Positions 10,274 to 20,465 of a DNA stretch of 64,000 nt are shown here, piece after piece (position 1 is the stretch's first letter; every line of letters starts with the position of its first letter). The DNA comes from Candidatus Nitrotoga sp. CP45 (GTDB lineage: Bacteria > Pseudomonadota > Gammaproteobacteria > Burkholderiales > Gallionellaceae), in the NCBI GenBank assembly GCA_003402375.1, contig QFXJ01000017.1, positions 1 through 64,000 of the forward strand. The letters are read 5' to 3'. A program made the translations under genes and the position numbers. Below the pieces are notes generated by a model. It searched no databases and was not told the origin of the DNA. It was given only the letters and a program-made list of their open reading frames with translations.

Positions 10274-11485
10274 ATGACCTATTTATTCATGGGTATCAGA
10301 TGCAAAGTTGGCATTTTGCTATATCGTGGATGCCAAACTCTCGCTACGCTCTGCGTCTGCTTGGGAACCGTTCAGGCAGTAACAACAGAACCCACTTGCC
10401 AGGCAGATTGGCCCGCTTGGCAAAGCTTCAAGTCAGGGTTCATCAACGAGGGCGGACGGGTAGTTGATGGCAGCACCCCCCGCAAACAGACCGTATCAGA
10501 AGGACAGGCCTATGCGCTGTTTTTCGCGTTGGTGGCCAACGACCGCAAAACCTTCGACAAAATCCTGCAATGGACCGAAAATAATCTGGCAAATGGCGAT
10601 TTGACCAGCCATCTGCCAGCTTGGTTATGGGGTCGCAGAGATGATGGCAACTGGGGAGTGTTGGACAATAATCCAGCATCGGATGCCGATCTATGGATAG
10701 TCTATGCGTTAGGTGAAGCGGGTCGACTCTGGGGCGAGCGCCGCTTCGTTGCGCTTTCATCGCTGCTGGCCAACCGTATTTTGCGCGAAGAAACGGCGGA
10801 TCTGCCGGGTCTAGGCCCCACCTTGTTACCTGCACCGCGCGGATTCCAGACGGGGAAAAAAACCTGGCGCCTCAATCCCAGTTACCTACCCATGCAACTT
10901 ATGGATTGGCTAAGCAGCCGGAGTCCTGATTCCGCTTGGCAACGAATCTCGGAATCCTCCCAACGAATCCTCTTGGAATCCGCCCCACAGGGATTCTCAC
11001 CTGATTGGACAGTCTATGAAGACAGCAAAGGATTCCAAATAGACCGTACGGGAAAAGAAAAAGGCGCAGGTGGCTATAATGCCATCCGGGTTTATCTGTG
11101 GGCTGGCATGCTTGCACCTGACGCTCCCGCCCGGCCCCAACTTCTTACTGCTTTTGCCCCCATGGCCAGCTATATCGCACGCCACGGCTACCCGCCAGAG
11201 TCTGTCAACATAACGACAGGTGTAGCCAATGGTCCAGGGCCATCAGGATTTTCCGCCGCGCTGCTACCCTTCCTGGCCGCCCGTGAAGATAGCGCCACCC
11301 TGCAGGGACAACAGGATCGTTTAACGGCTCGCCCACTGCGCCCAGACGCCTACTATGAGCAAGCACTTTCCCTTTTTGCCCATGGCTGGATGGAAAGACG
11401 CTACCAATTCACAAAAAATGGCAGCCTGCTGCCCTCTTGGCAAAAATCATGCAATTCCGCCTCATCCCGCTTACCTTTGCACTGA
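10274..11485 (+). CDS. bcsZ: Periplasmic endo-1,4-beta-glucanase BcsZ (GH8)
   Basis: BcsZ is the family-8 cellulase that trims or edits glucan during export. The 403-residue protein has an N-terminal signal segment (about 10-36). The GH8 core has the proton-donor Glu76 in VSEGQAYALFFALVAND, followed by PAWLWGRRDDGNWGVLDNN and the conserved ASDADLW. It lies 10 bp after bcsB, and its 3' end overlaps the start of bcsC by about 37 bp. Confidence 0.95.
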   Translation: MTYLFMGIRCKVGILLYRGCQTLATLCVCLGTVQAVTTEPTCQADWPAWQSFKSGFINEGGRVVDGSTPRKQTVSEGQAYALFFALVANDRKTFDKILQWTENNLANGDLTSHLPAWLWGRRDDGNWGVLDNNPASDADLWIVYALGEAGRLWGERRFVALSSLLANRILREETADLPGLGPTLLPAPRGFQTGKKTWRLNPSYLPMQLMDWLSSRSPDSAWQRISESSQRILLESAPQGFSPDWTVYEDSKGFQIDRTGKEKGAGGYNAIRVYLWAGMLAPDAPARPQLLTAFAPMASYIARHGYPPESVNITTGVANGPGPSGFSAALLPFLAAREDSATLQGQQDRLTARPLRPDAYYEQALSLFAHGWMERRYQFTKNGSLLPSWQKSCNSASSRLPLH

Positions 11486-14400
11486 CCCTGGCCGGGTTGT
11501 TGAGTACGCCAGCTCTTGCCAGCCCAAAAAATAACAACGCTGGTGCCGACCTGCTGCGCAGCGCCCGCATGTGGGAAGCCAAGGATCGACCAGATTTAGC
11601 ACGTGTCATGCTGGAAAAATTACTGACAATCGAATCCAATCCGGAAGTGCTGTTTATGCTGGGAAGTATTGAACTACGCACAGGAAATATAAAGCTTGCC
11701 GGTGAATATTTACGTCGCCTGGAACAGCATTATCCCCAACACCCCAGCACTCTAGGCCTACGCAGCCTGTATCGGGTTAACACCACTGAGAAACAGACTC
11801 TGGCAAATGCACGCCTGATGGCCCGAGCAGGCAACACCAAAGAAGCAGCCAAAATCATGCGCCAGTTATTTCCGGAAGCCCCTCCCCCTGGTGAAGTCGG
11901 GCTCGAGTATTACCAACTCGTGAGTAACACTGCCAAAGATCAGCAAACGGCAAAATCTGCCCTTGACAAGCTCTACCGGGAAACAGGAGAAGCGCGCTAC
12001 CGCCTTGCCTGGCTTAAACTACAAAGCAATCAAGGCAATAAACAAACAATCTTGCAAGGTTATGAGTCCTTGGCCGCTGCGCCTGACGTTAATCGGCAAA
12101 AATTACGCGAAAGCTGGTGGGCTGCCATAAACCGCCTTGCGGCAGCACCGGCAACCCTACCCTGGGTTCGCCGCTATCTAAAAGAATTCCCGAATGACCA
12201 GAATGCCATCGAGTATCTGGCAGAGCTACAGCAATTGCTTGAAAAAGCGTTGCGTATCGCCAACGACCCTGCGGTACGTGCCCGTCAAACTGGGATCGTA
12301 TTCCTGGAACAAGGGCAGCTAGACAATGCCCAGCGTGAGCTGCAAAACTCTCTAGCCAAACGCCCCAATGACCCCAAAGTTCTAGGTAACATCGGCTTGC
12401 TCCGCTTGCGCCAAGGGCGTCACGAAGAGGCTAAGAGCTGGTTCCAGCGTGCAGTAAGGGCTGAACCGGGCAGCAACAAATGGCATGGCCTGATCCGTAC
12501 CGCAAATTTCTGGAGTCAAATGAAAGAGGCCGATGATCTACTCGAAGCGGGCAAGCTGGCTGAGGCGCAAAAGTTTGCACGGCAAGCCCTGACTATCGAA
12601 CCAAATAATGCGGATGGGCTTGCCCTGCTAGGCAATATTTTAGCCCGAGGCCAAAATTTGGCTGGTGCCGAACCGCTCTACCGTGAGGCACTCAAACGGG
12701 GTGCGGGCAATACTTCAGCTATGCGCGGCCTAATTGAACTGCTCTCCCGTAACGGACGGCGCGATGAAGCCCAAGCATTGATCGCCGAATTCCGTCAGAA
12801 CAACCCCAAGGAAGCCAATCGATTCAACGAAAGCCAAGCCAGCCTGCTACGGGACGAAGCCGAAACATTTATCAGCGCTCATAGTCCCAGCCACGCACTG
12901 CTGGCATTGGAAACCGCTATACAACTCGCCCCCCGTGACGCCTGGATTCGCTATGACCTGGCAAATCTTTATGGGAATCTGGGCTTACACACACTCAGTC
13001 GCCGTGTAATGGCTGAAGGTGCTGCACTGACTCCGAACGACTCAAGCATGAACTATGCCTATGCTTTGGTACTGACAGCACAAGAAAGGGAAATAGAAGC
13101 TCTGCAACGCTTGGCCCGTATTCCCCTATCAACACGTTCCAGCGCCATGAATGAACTGGAAACGCGTACTTGGATCAAGTTGCGCATCCGTCAGGCTACA
13201 AAACTCCAAGCTAGCGGCAGGAGAGACGAAGCGATCCGAATGCTGCTCCTTGCCGAACAACGTGCCGCTGACAACAATCCAAATGCGATCAAACAAGTAT
13301 CAGAAGGCTGGTTTAGCCTTGAGCAGCCAGCCCGCGGCCTCGCCCTGATGAAGCGACATCTAACTGACGTAAAACCAGCAGCGGCGGACAGCCAGCTTTA
13401 TTACGCCTCGTTGCTCAATCGGGCTAAACAAGATGACACACTGGGCATTTTTTTGCCGGAAATACAACAGCATCCCGACTGGAATGACGAGCAACGGGAG
13501 ACTATGCTGGCAATTGAAACTGACCTTGCCGCCCGGCAAATCGAACATCTGCTGCAACGTGGCGAAACGGCTCAAGCCCGGACTCTTGCTGCCCGGGCGG
13601 CTGTTTCAGGGCGGGCAGGCGACATTTCGACCCTGAAAGCCCAGGCCCGCCTGCTGCTGGAAGCTAACGATTCAAAAGCCGCCCTACTAATCTTGCAGGC
13701 GATACTGGATAAACATCCGGACGATTTGGAATCACGTCTAAATCTCGCGCAAGCTCACTCCCAGGCAGGAGAAAAACAGGCTGCTCAAGAGGCAATCGAT
13801 CAGTTGCTGCCCCGTTTGCGTGAGAATGATGTGGATACCAAATTGTCCGTTACCCGGCTGGAAACTCGCCTTGAAAATATGGATCGAGCCAGAAAGATAA
13901 TTACGAATCTCCTCGCCAGCAACCCCAACAATCCAAATGTATTGATCCAGGCAGGTCGTATTGAACACAGTGACCGACGGTACCATGCTGCCCTGGCCTA
14001 TTTTCGCCAAGCACTAGCCTTGGAAGGACACGCTCCAAGCGTGACAACGACCGCTCAATCAGTGCCCCTCCTCGACTTAGATCCCAAGCACCCAATAACC
14101 CAACCTAATTACGCCTCAGGGTATCCCAATGTAGTTAAGAGCATAGCTACCGCTGACAAACAAAAATCTGCAGCCGCTATACCTCTCGTCCCGCCCATAC
14201 CAGGGCTAGGAAAAACAGATTTAATTCGTCGCCCCACCAGAGCGGAGGAGGAAATTACCCGTATTGAGGCCAGGCGAGATCCCCGCATTGAAGTAGGGTT
14301 CGAAAAGCTCAGCAGGAACTCTTCAAACGGCACATCCACCTATCACGGAACAGAGATTCCAATAGTCGGGTGGTGGCCAGTGGGTTACGACGGGCACGGT

Positions 14401-15402
14401 TTTGTCCACGTGGATCAGATCAGTGTGAATGCAGGTGAGCTTACCCAAGGCGATGCACCTCTCTTCGGCAAGCTGGGTGTGAGACCTTCCTCTCTCCCCC
14501 CTCCATTTGCGCAGAAAGTAGATGGTACCTCGGTAGGTGTGGGCTATGAAGGTGATGAATTACGCTGGGATCTGGGCGTGTTCGGTATCGATTTTCCGGT
14601 CCGAAATATGGTCGGGGGCATTCGCAAAAGCTGGGAAGCAAACAAAGTAGACTACGCCCTTGAAATTTTCCGTCGCCCACAAAATAACAGCCTGCTTTCC
14701 TATGCCGGCACGCGCGACCCTGCTACAGGTGAAATTTGGGGAGGTATCACCTATACCGGGGTTAGTGGTCGGCTTGCCCACACTTTTGGTCAATTTAATA
14801 CCTTCGCCAGCGCCGAATATGGCCTATTGCGGGGCAAGAATGTACTCGACAACAATCGTCTCGCCCTGCGTACTGGCATAGACAAAGACGTGCTACACCG
14901 GGAAAATATGTGGGTCAATCTGGGATTCACCCTGACCCACTGGCGCTACAAGGAAAACGAATCTTTCTACACTTTTGGTCATGGCGGTTACTACAGCCCG
15001 CAAAGCTACACTTCAGTGAACTTGCCGGTAGAATGGGCAGGCCGCAGCGGGAAGCTTTCTTATTTGGTGCGAGGTTCAACCTCCTTCGCCTGGACCTATG
15101 AGAAACGTATGCCTTATTACCCAACAAACAGCGCGTTACAAAGCGATGCTGTCACTAGTGGCAATAACGTCGATCTTGGATTTTACCCCGGAGGGGACGG
15201 CGGTGGAAAAGGCTATTCCTTGCGGCTGGCAACCGAATACCGGGTTACGCCTCACCTGGCCATTGGTGGATACCACAACATGGACCGTACAGCTTTCTAT
15301 ACTCCAAACTTAACTTTCATCTACCTGCGTTACCTGTTTAAGGCTCACTCAGAACCAGTGCGCTTCCCACCAATAACGGCTAGGCCTTACTCCCGCTTCT
15401 GA
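11449..15402 (+). CDS. bcsC: Cellulose export outer-membrane protein BcsC (TPR + beta-barrel)
   Basis: BcsC is the outer-membrane exporter of the cellulose machine: periplasmic TPR repeats followed by a 16-strand barrel. From the ATG at 11449 the product is 1317 residues with a signal peptide (MQFRLIPLTFALTLAGLL). Many TPR units fill the region to about residue 870, then a linker and the BcsC C-terminal barrel domain from about 950, with alternating beta-strand pattern and a terminal Phe. A TTG four codons upstream is an alternative start. The start lies inside the end of bcsZ. The stop codon abuts that of the convergent bcsG with no spacer. Confidence 0.95.
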   Translation: MQFRLIPLTFALTLAGLLSTPALASPKNNNAGADLLRSARMWEAKDRPDLARVMLEKLLTIESNPEVLFMLGSIELRTGNIKLAGEYLRRLEQHYPQHPSTLGLRSLYRVNTTEKQTLANARLMARAGNTKEAAKIMRQLFPEAPPPGEVGLEYYQLVSNTAKDQQTAKSALDKLYRETGEARYRLAWLKLQSNQGNKQTILQGYESLAAAPDVNRQKLRESWWAAINRLAAAPATLPWVRRYLKEFPNDQNAIEYLAELQQLLEKALRIANDPAVRARQTGIVFLEQGQLDNAQRELQNSLAKRPNDPKVLGNIGLLRLRQGRHEEAKSWFQRAVRAEPGSNKWHGLIRTANFWSQMKEADDLLEAGKLAEAQKFARQALTIEPNNADGLALLGNILARGQNLAGAEPLYREALKRGAGNTSAMRGLIELLSRNGRRDEAQALIAEFRQNNPKEANRFNESQASLLRDEAETFISAHSPSHALLALETAIQLAPRDAWIRYDLANLYGNLGLHTLSRRVMAEGAALTPNDSSMNYAYALVLTAQEREIEALQRLARIPLSTRSSAMNELETRTWIKLRIRQATKLQASGRRDEAIRMLLLAEQRAADNNPNAIKQVSEGWFSLEQPARGLALMKRHLTDVKPAAADSQLYYASLLNRAKQDDTLGIFLPEIQQHPDWNDEQRETMLAIETDLAARQIEHLLQRGETAQARTLAARAAVSGRAGDISTLKAQARLLLEANDSKAALLILQAILDKHPDDLESRLNLAQAHSQAGEKQAAQEAIDQLLPRLRENDVDTKLSVTRLETRLENMDRARKIITNLLASNPNNPNVLIQAGRIEHSDRRYHAALAYFRQALALEGHAPSVTTTAQSVPLLDLDPKHPITQPNYASGYPNVVKSIATADKQKSAAAIPLVPPIPGLGKTDLIRRPTRAEEEITRIEARRDPRIEVGFEKLSRNSSNGTSTYHGTEIPIVGWWPVGYDGHGFVHVDQISVNAGELTQGDAPLFGKLGVRPSSLPPPFAQKVDGTSVGVGYEGDELRWDLGVFGIDFPVRNMVGGIRKSWEANKVDYALEIFRRPQNNSLLSYAGTRDPATGEIWGGITYTGVSGRLAHTFGQFNTFASAEYGLLRGKNVLDNNRLALRTGIDKDVLHRENMWVNLGFTLTHWRYKENESFYTFGHGGYYSPQSYTSVNLPVEWAGRSGKLSYLVRGSTSFAWTYEKRMPYYPTNSALQSDAVTSGNNVDLGFYPGGDGGGKGYSLRLATEYRVTPHLAIGGYHNMDRTAFYTPNLTFIYLRYLFKAHSEPVRFPPITARPYSRF

Positions 15403-16971
15403 TCACAACCCAGGCTGATAATCGACCCATGTGCTCTCAGAGCGCATCAGGTAACCGTTGTCACGTCCAATGACAACGATATCCTCGTTTTCGCTCACAA
15501 AAGGGGTACTCGGCAGATTTTGTACCCGTTCCGCCAGAGGTTTGCCGCCAGTTCCAGCAAAGGGACTATCCGCAATAAAGTCGGCAAGAAGTGTGCTAAT
15601 CGCAAAGTAACTCACTGACTTATCCACCCGCAAGGGTTGGTGTGGCGCATCCCCGGACTTACCCTTAAAGCCTACCAGTTTGATGGCGGCGGGCACCAGT
15701 GTGATCTTGGGATTGGGAATTTCACGCATACCTGATATCTGCACCTTGTCTCCCCGCAAAGCGGCACCGTGTTCTGGTACTAAAATCACCACCACCGGCC
15801 TTCCTTTATCCTCTAGGAAAGTAATAAAACGATCAAAATCTGACATCAATTTATCCAAACGCGGTTTGAAGGTTTCCAAACTAGAACTTGATTTAACCCC
15901 AGAAATACGGTTTCCATCATGCAAGGCAATAGTATTGTAGTACAAGGCTCGAGGCCGAACTGATGGTTGCTGGCGTACCCACCACTCCGAGAGTAGTGGG
16001 TAATCCTCATAAATAGGAGTATTGTCAAAACTGTGCATCATTACGGGGGCGAAGCGATTGTCATCCAGCTTTACCCCAAGACCAGATGACTTTTGTACCA
16101 TATCTGCGAACTGGTCGAAATGTCCATCGTGATTAAGCAAACCCCGTACTTCAAAGCCAGCAGCCTCAAAATTGCGGAAAAGATTGCATTGGGACGCATC
16201 CACTTCATATAGCTTGCGGTGCGGAAGCTGACCGCAATTACTATGAAACAGGCGTAGAACACCGGGACCGCTGTAACTAGCGGCCGTATTAAAACGACGG
16301 AACACGACATCAAAACGGTTTAATAGCGTCGCGTTGCTTTCGCCGACATAATCCATGTCATCCCATGAAAGGGAACAGACATGCAGAAACACCACATCAA
16401 AGGGCGCGGTAGAATCTGCAATAGATGGGAAGCTCACCCGCTTGCCCTGTTCGGCGGCATAAAAGGCTTCCAATTGGGCCGTCGGTTCCTGCTTAATTTG
16501 CGAAATTGCGACATTTCCATCCACTAGCGCCGGGCGGGAAGAAACAATCTGGGCGACATTGGCACCCTGCAGGCTAGCAATAGGTGCGCTCAAAATACCA
16601 AGAAAAGCCAAAGTGGCAAAACGCAGACGGCGACGTAGCAACAGGTAAACCACTAGCAAAAGTCCCAGCGCAGCAAGTATCCAAAGATTTACAAAGCGAC
16701 CCAGGAGCTCCAAAAGATAATCATTGCCGAACCCTGTCAAAGCGTCCTTCTGGGAAAGAATGCGCGAAATCGGCGGCAGCCATGAATCATGATAAAGCAG
16801 TGTTAATCCGACTGGCATGGCCAACACCGTGCGTATCAGACAATACCGGGTAGACGCCAACGGCAACACAAGTGTAATGGCAAAGGCCAGGTTAGGAAGC
16901 CAATGAAAGCCAATAAACCCGCTGTAAAACAGGCCCAGCTTGGCAATAAAATAAACACTCCAGTAGCCCAT
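15403..16971 (-). CDS. bcsG: Cellulose phosphoethanolamine transferase BcsG
   Basis: BcsG transfers phosphoethanolamine from phosphatidylethanolamine onto cellulose in the periplasm. The 522-residue protein has four to five N-terminal membrane helices (to about residue 130) and a periplasmic alkaline-phosphatase-fold domain. The zinc ligand Cys199 is in LHVCSLSWDD, the likely nucleophile Ser234 in AASYSGPG (35 residues later, the same spacing as Cys243/Ser278 of E. coli BcsG), and the metal-binding Glu/His in VPEHGAALRG. It is the last gene of the minus-strand bcs unit, 40 bp after bcsA. Confidence 0.94.
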   Translation of the reverse strand: MGYWSVYFIAKLGLFYSGFIGFHWLPNLAFAITLVLPLASTRYCLIRTVLAMPVGLTLLYHDSWLPPISRILSQKDALTGFGNDYLLELLGRFVNLWILAALGLLLVVYLLLRRRLRFATLAFLGILSAPIASLQGANVAQIVSSRPALVDGNVAISQIKQEPTAQLEAFYAAEQGKRVSFPSIADSTAPFDVVFLHVCSLSWDDMDYVGESNATLLNRFDVVFRRFNTAASYSGPGVLRLFHSNCGQLPHRKLYEVDASQCNLFRNFEAAGFEVRGLLNHDGHFDQFADMVQKSSGLGVKLDDNRFAPVMMHSFDNTPIYEDYPLLSEWWVRQQPSVRPRALYYNTIALHDGNRISGVKSSSSLETFKPRLDKLMSDFDRFITFLEDKGRPVVVILVPEHGAALRGDKVQISGMREIPNPKITLVPAAIKLVGFKGKSGDAPHQPLRVDKSVSYFAISTLLADFIADSPFAGTGGKPLAERVQNLPSTPFVSENEDIVVIGRDNGYLMRSESTWVDYQPGL

Positions 16972-17011
16972 GAGTACTATTAGCTCCCGAAACTTATACT
17001 ATCTGCAATTA

Positions 17012-19519
17012 TCAAATCATTGGTCTCCCAAGCCAGCCACGCAGCGACTGATGCTGTCTTGTCAAGCCCTTAACCAGATTACGCCACAAACTGCGGTAAC
17101 CCTTGAACCCGAAAATGGCAATTTCTTTCAAACTTTGCAGCGGGCGATCCACACCCTGCTCGTCCGACCAATGGCTCCATGCGTCTGGCCGGGCAAAGGT
17201 ACACTGAACAAAATTTGCTTCTTGCTCTATGCTCAGATTATCGAACTGAACTCCAAGTTTGTTACCATGGCTCGCAATTACTCGTGCAGGAAAGGCGAAT
17301 TCCACCTCATCGTGCCAAAGTGAAATCCAAATCCGCTCTTTCACCGGCAATTTCAATTCCCGGTCGAGCATCAAGCCAAGGCCAGTCATGGAATAATCTT
17401 CAGTGCGGCACATCTTGGTGCTCCCGTCTTTAAAATGCAATGCAACCAACAAATTAGCAGATACCCGATGGGATACCCGCACTTGTCTGGCTTCAGTAGC
17501 GACGCCAATAGCTGCGCCTAATATCAGAAGGTTATAAATTGTCCAGCTCAGGTTGAGCAACACTGTTCCCGTCTCAAAAGTATTCCAGAAGAAAAGCCGT
17601 CCCAATCCGATGGACAACCCGACAATATTAAGTGTAGCGAGCACGATATACGGTTTGGAAATGGCCCAGTCAAAGAAGGAATTCTCAATCAGGCCTCCTT
17701 TGGCCGTGACATTGAATTTCCCTGCTTTCGGATTGAAGACAGCGACAGCGGTGGGCAGGATGATGTACCAAGCCAAAACTGATTCATACACCTCAGCCCA
17801 AAACGAGTGCCGGTGCGGCCCTTGAATGTGTGCGTTAGCCAAATTAGCCTGCAGCATGTGCGGCAGTACGTAGAGGGCAAGCATGGCGGCGGCGGCACTG
17901 ATTATGTGGACTTCGAAATAAAGATAGGTCAGAGGGGCGGTCAGGAAAATAAGGCGCGGGATACCATAAAAGAAATGCAGCATTGCGTTGCTGTAACAGA
18001 TGCGCTGAAAGAAGCTCAACCCCTTGCCCAGGAACGGATTGTCGATTCTAAAAATCTGCGCCATGCCCCGTGCCCAGCGGATGCGCTGCCCGATGTGGCT
18101 AGAGAGGCTTTCTGTGGCCAGTCCTGCTGCCAATGGAATATTAATATAGGCGGTGGTATAGCCAAGCCGATGAAGTTTCAGGGCAGTATGGGCATCTTCG
18201 GTCACCGTTTCAACGGCAACCCCTCCCACCTCTTCGAGTGGTCCCCGACGCAACACTGCACAAGAACCACAAAAAAAGGTGGCATTCCAAAAATCATTAC
18301 CATCCTGGACCAGGCCATAGAACAAGGCGCCCTCGTTGGGAACCCGGCGGAAAGTGCCGAGGTTACGCTCGAAGGTGTCAGGGGAAAAGAAGTGATGGGG
18401 CGTCTGCAACATAGCGCAACGCTTGTCCTTGAAAAACCAGCCCATTGTCAACTGCAAAAAGGAGCTGGTAGGCAAGTGGTCACAATCAAAAATGGCCACA
18501 TACTCGCCGCGGGTCAATTTTAGTGCATGGTTCAGATTGCCCGCCTTGGCATGGGCGTTGTCAGGTCGAATGATGTAGCCCACCCCGGCTTCCTTGGCAA
18601 AGCGACGGAATTCATCCCGCCGCCCATCGTCCAGGATATAAATATTGATCTTGTCGCTTGGCCAATCCACCCCTTTGGCGGCAAGAACCGTCGGCTCCAG
18701 CACCTTGAGCGGCTCGTTATAAGTAGGAATGAAAATATCGACAGTGGGCCACAGGGACTTGTCCGCTGGCAAACTCAAGGTTTGCCGCTTGAGAGGCCAA
18801 GCATTCTGAACATAACCAAGCAACAAAACCAGCCAGGTGTATATCTCCGCAAGAAGCAAACTGATAGCAAGAAAAGTCTCCCAACCAGCATCCAGTGGGA
18901 TGGTTTGGGTCAATCGCCACCAACCGTAGCGGCATGAAGCCAACACTGAAAGCGTGATTAATATCAGGGCCGGCAGGTTACCGGGAATACGCCGTACAAA
19001 CAGCGCAACTCCCCACAAGCACACAATAAATAAAAGCTGTCCAAACCAGGTAAAGGGAGTAGTGACCACCAGCCAGAAAAAAAATATTGAGCACAAAACC
19101 AGCAGCCAAAGTAACCAAGGTTTTTGAAAAGCGGAAGTCTCCAGCCAGCCCTCCAAGCGGTGGCCGACCGACTCATAATTCACTGACGGCAGAAAAGAAA
19201 GTAACCGCTGCCAAAACCAGCGCAAAGCCCGAACGCCTGCCAGTACAATCCGCACTGAGATTGAAAATAACAGACCAATAGTTTGAATCGACAGCACAAA
19301 AAAAGTATTCCTGGAAGAAACTTCGGTGCGCACGGCACGACCTGGGGGGTAAATAAATAAATATAACACCCACTGCCAGACGCTACGCCTATCAACCACC
19401 CCCAGTTCTTCAGCCAGCCAACCCAGCGGATCAGGACGTGGTCTAACTTCCACACGGGCTGATGCAGCCAGCCCATCTGCCTTTGGCAACAAGAACGGTC
19501 GCTTCAGCAAATGGCGCAT
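17012..19519 (-). CDS. bcsA: Cellulose synthase catalytic subunit BcsA (UDP-forming)
   Basis: BcsA is a GT2 processive glycosyltransferase that polymerises UDP-glucose and extrudes cellulose through its own membrane channel when c-di-GMP binds. In the 835-residue product the catalytic motifs are in order: Asp pair in ILDDG (297-299), FDCDH (345-347), TED (440-442, catalytic base), QRIRW (478-482). A C-terminal PilZ domain has RVSHR (681-685) and DYSMTG (708-713), the two c-di-GMP-binding elements. I start at the ATG at 19519, which overlaps the bcsQ stop (TGATG); an adjacent TTG is one codon upstream. Membrane helices flank the GT domain. Confidence 0.97.
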   Translation of the reverse strand: MRHLLKRPFLLPKADGLAASARVEVRPRPDPLGWLAEELGVVDRRSVWQWVLYLFIYPPGRAVRTEVSSRNTFFVLSIQTIGLLFSISVRIVLAGVRALRWFWQRLLSFLPSVNYESVGHRLEGWLETSAFQKPWLLWLLVLCSIFFFWLVVTTPFTWFGQLLFIVCLWGVALFVRRIPGNLPALILITLSVLASCRYGWWRLTQTIPLDAGWETFLAISLLLAEIYTWLVLLLGYVQNAWPLKRQTLSLPADKSLWPTVDIFIPTYNEPLKVLEPTVLAAKGVDWPSDKINIYILDDGRRDEFRRFAKEAGVGYIIRPDNAHAKAGNLNHALKLTRGEYVAIFDCDHLPTSSFLQLTMGWFFKDKRCAMLQTPHHFFSPDTFERNLGTFRRVPNEGALFYGLVQDGNDFWNATFFCGSCAVLRRGPLEEVGGVAVETVTEDAHTALKLHRLGYTTAYINIPLAAGLATESLSSHIGQRIRWARGMAQIFRIDNPFLGKGLSFFQRICYSNAMLHFFYGIPRLIFLTAPLTYLYFEVHIISAAAAMLALYVLPHMLQANLANAHIQGPHRHSFWAEVYESVLAWYIILPTAVAVFNPKAGKFNVTAKGGLIENSFFDWAISKPYIVLATLNIVGLSIGLGRLFFWNTFETGTVLLNLSWTIYNLLILGAAIGVATEARQVRVSHRVSANLLVALHFKDGSTKMCRTEDYSMTGLGLMLDRELKLPVKERIWISLWHDEVEFAFPARVIASHGNKLGVQFDNLSIEQEANFVQCTFARPDAWSHWSDEQGVDRPLQSLKEIAIFGFKGYRSLWRNLVKGLTRQHQSLRGWLGRPMI

Positions 19520-20292
19520 CAAACTTGTGCCCTTCCGTCAAGACTGCTTGCAGACCCAGCAAGCAACCAATTAAGCAAACCGTTCAAATCATGGGCGACT
19601 AAGGAGTCTGGGCTCAAGCTCTGCAAGTTCGCATAGTTTGCGACTGCACGTGGAACCGCTTCATCCCGATGTATGGGATAAGGTGACAGCCGCATCTGTA
19701 GCGCCGACCGGAATTGTGCCAATAAATCACTTTGAAGTGCCCGGGTACTATCCAGGCCGTTCATCACATAAATGGGCTGAAGCCCTGGAGCACACCTGGC
19801 CAATGCAGCTTCCACCGCTGGCACCAGAGCCAGGGAGCGAGTATCTGGCGCCAGCACAGCCAGCACCAGGTCTGCTGCAACTATAGCCTGGCGTGCATAG
19901 GGAGACGGCAAGCGGGGTGTGTCCATTATTAGAAAAGCCCCTGGCGGATAATCAATCTGGGCAATAGATTTCTTGAGCCACTCAGGTTCTGTACGCAGGT
20001 GTTGCTCAAAAGTAACCAAACTGGCTTCATTAACCCGACCAAACGGCAAACAAGCCACTTCATTTGAATTGATAAGCGCGCTCTTACCGAACTCTTTCTT
20101 TGTTAGGAAATCCGGCAGCAGTCCGCCTAAGCTAATTTCATCACTACCGAGCAGGGTAGATAATAGATTTTGAGGATCAAAATCTAGAGCTAGAACGGCA
20201 ATTTTGCGCTGGGCAAGCAAAGTGGCCAGACTGGCCGTCAAGGTCGACCGCCCCACCCCACCTGCGGCTGAAACAATGGCAATTTTAAACAT
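19519..20292 (-). CDS. bcsQ: Cellulose synthesis MinD-like ATPase BcsQ
   Basis: BcsQ is a SIMIBI/MinD-family protein needed for polar localisation and stability of the cellulose secretion complex, where it partners BcsE and BcsF. The 257-residue protein opens with a P-loop-like segment SAAGGVGRSTL, then ALDFDPQNLLS and MDTPRL (Walker B-like). The deviant Walker A lysines are replaced (Ala and Arg), a degeneracy also seen in known BcsQ proteins. It lies between bcsF (3 nt spacer) and bcsA (stop-start overlap). Confidence 0.93.
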   Translation of the reverse strand: MFKIAIVSAAGGVGRSTLTASLATLLAQRKIAVLALDFDPQNLLSTLLGSDEISLGGLLPDFLTKKEFGKSALINSNEVACLPFGRVNEASLVTFEQHLRTEPEWLKKSIAQIDYPPGAFLIMDTPRLPSPYARQAIVAADLVLAVLAPDTRSLALVPAVEAALARCAPGLQPIYVMNGLDSTRALQSDLLAQFRSALQMRLSPYPIHRDEAVPRAVANYANLQSLSPDSLVAHDLNGLLNWLLAGSASSLDGRAQV

Positions 20293-20295
20293 GGG

Positions 20296-20463
20296 TCAGT
20301 CCCTTGCGCCAAGCACCCGTTCGGTGTGACTAGGTTTATAGGGCACTATGCAACGCAAATGCCGACGCAAGAACAGGCGCCGTAACAACCGCTTCAGCAC
20401 ATAATAGGCAAGTGCGGCTAGCGCTACGCCTGAAAGGAGAGATAACAGGAAATTATCAAGCAT
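20296..20463 (-). CDS. bcsF: Small membrane protein BcsF-like
   Basis: This 55-residue frame sits in the only gap between bcsE and bcsQ. It starts at the ATG at 20463, three nt after the bcsE stop, and ends three nt before bcsQ. The product has one membrane helix (about residues 4-23, LSLLSGVALAALAYYVL), then a strongly basic segment (KRLLRRLFLRRHLR) and a short C-terminal tail. E. coli BcsF is about 63 residues with one N-terminal helix and a basic cytoplasmic tail, and recruits BcsE to the synthase. Position, size and topology support the call; sequence similarity is weak by eye. Confidence 0.8.
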   Translation of the reverse strand: MLDNFLLSLLSGVALAALAYYVLKRLLRRLFLRRHLRCIVPYKPSHTERVLGARD

Positions 20464-20465
20464 TA

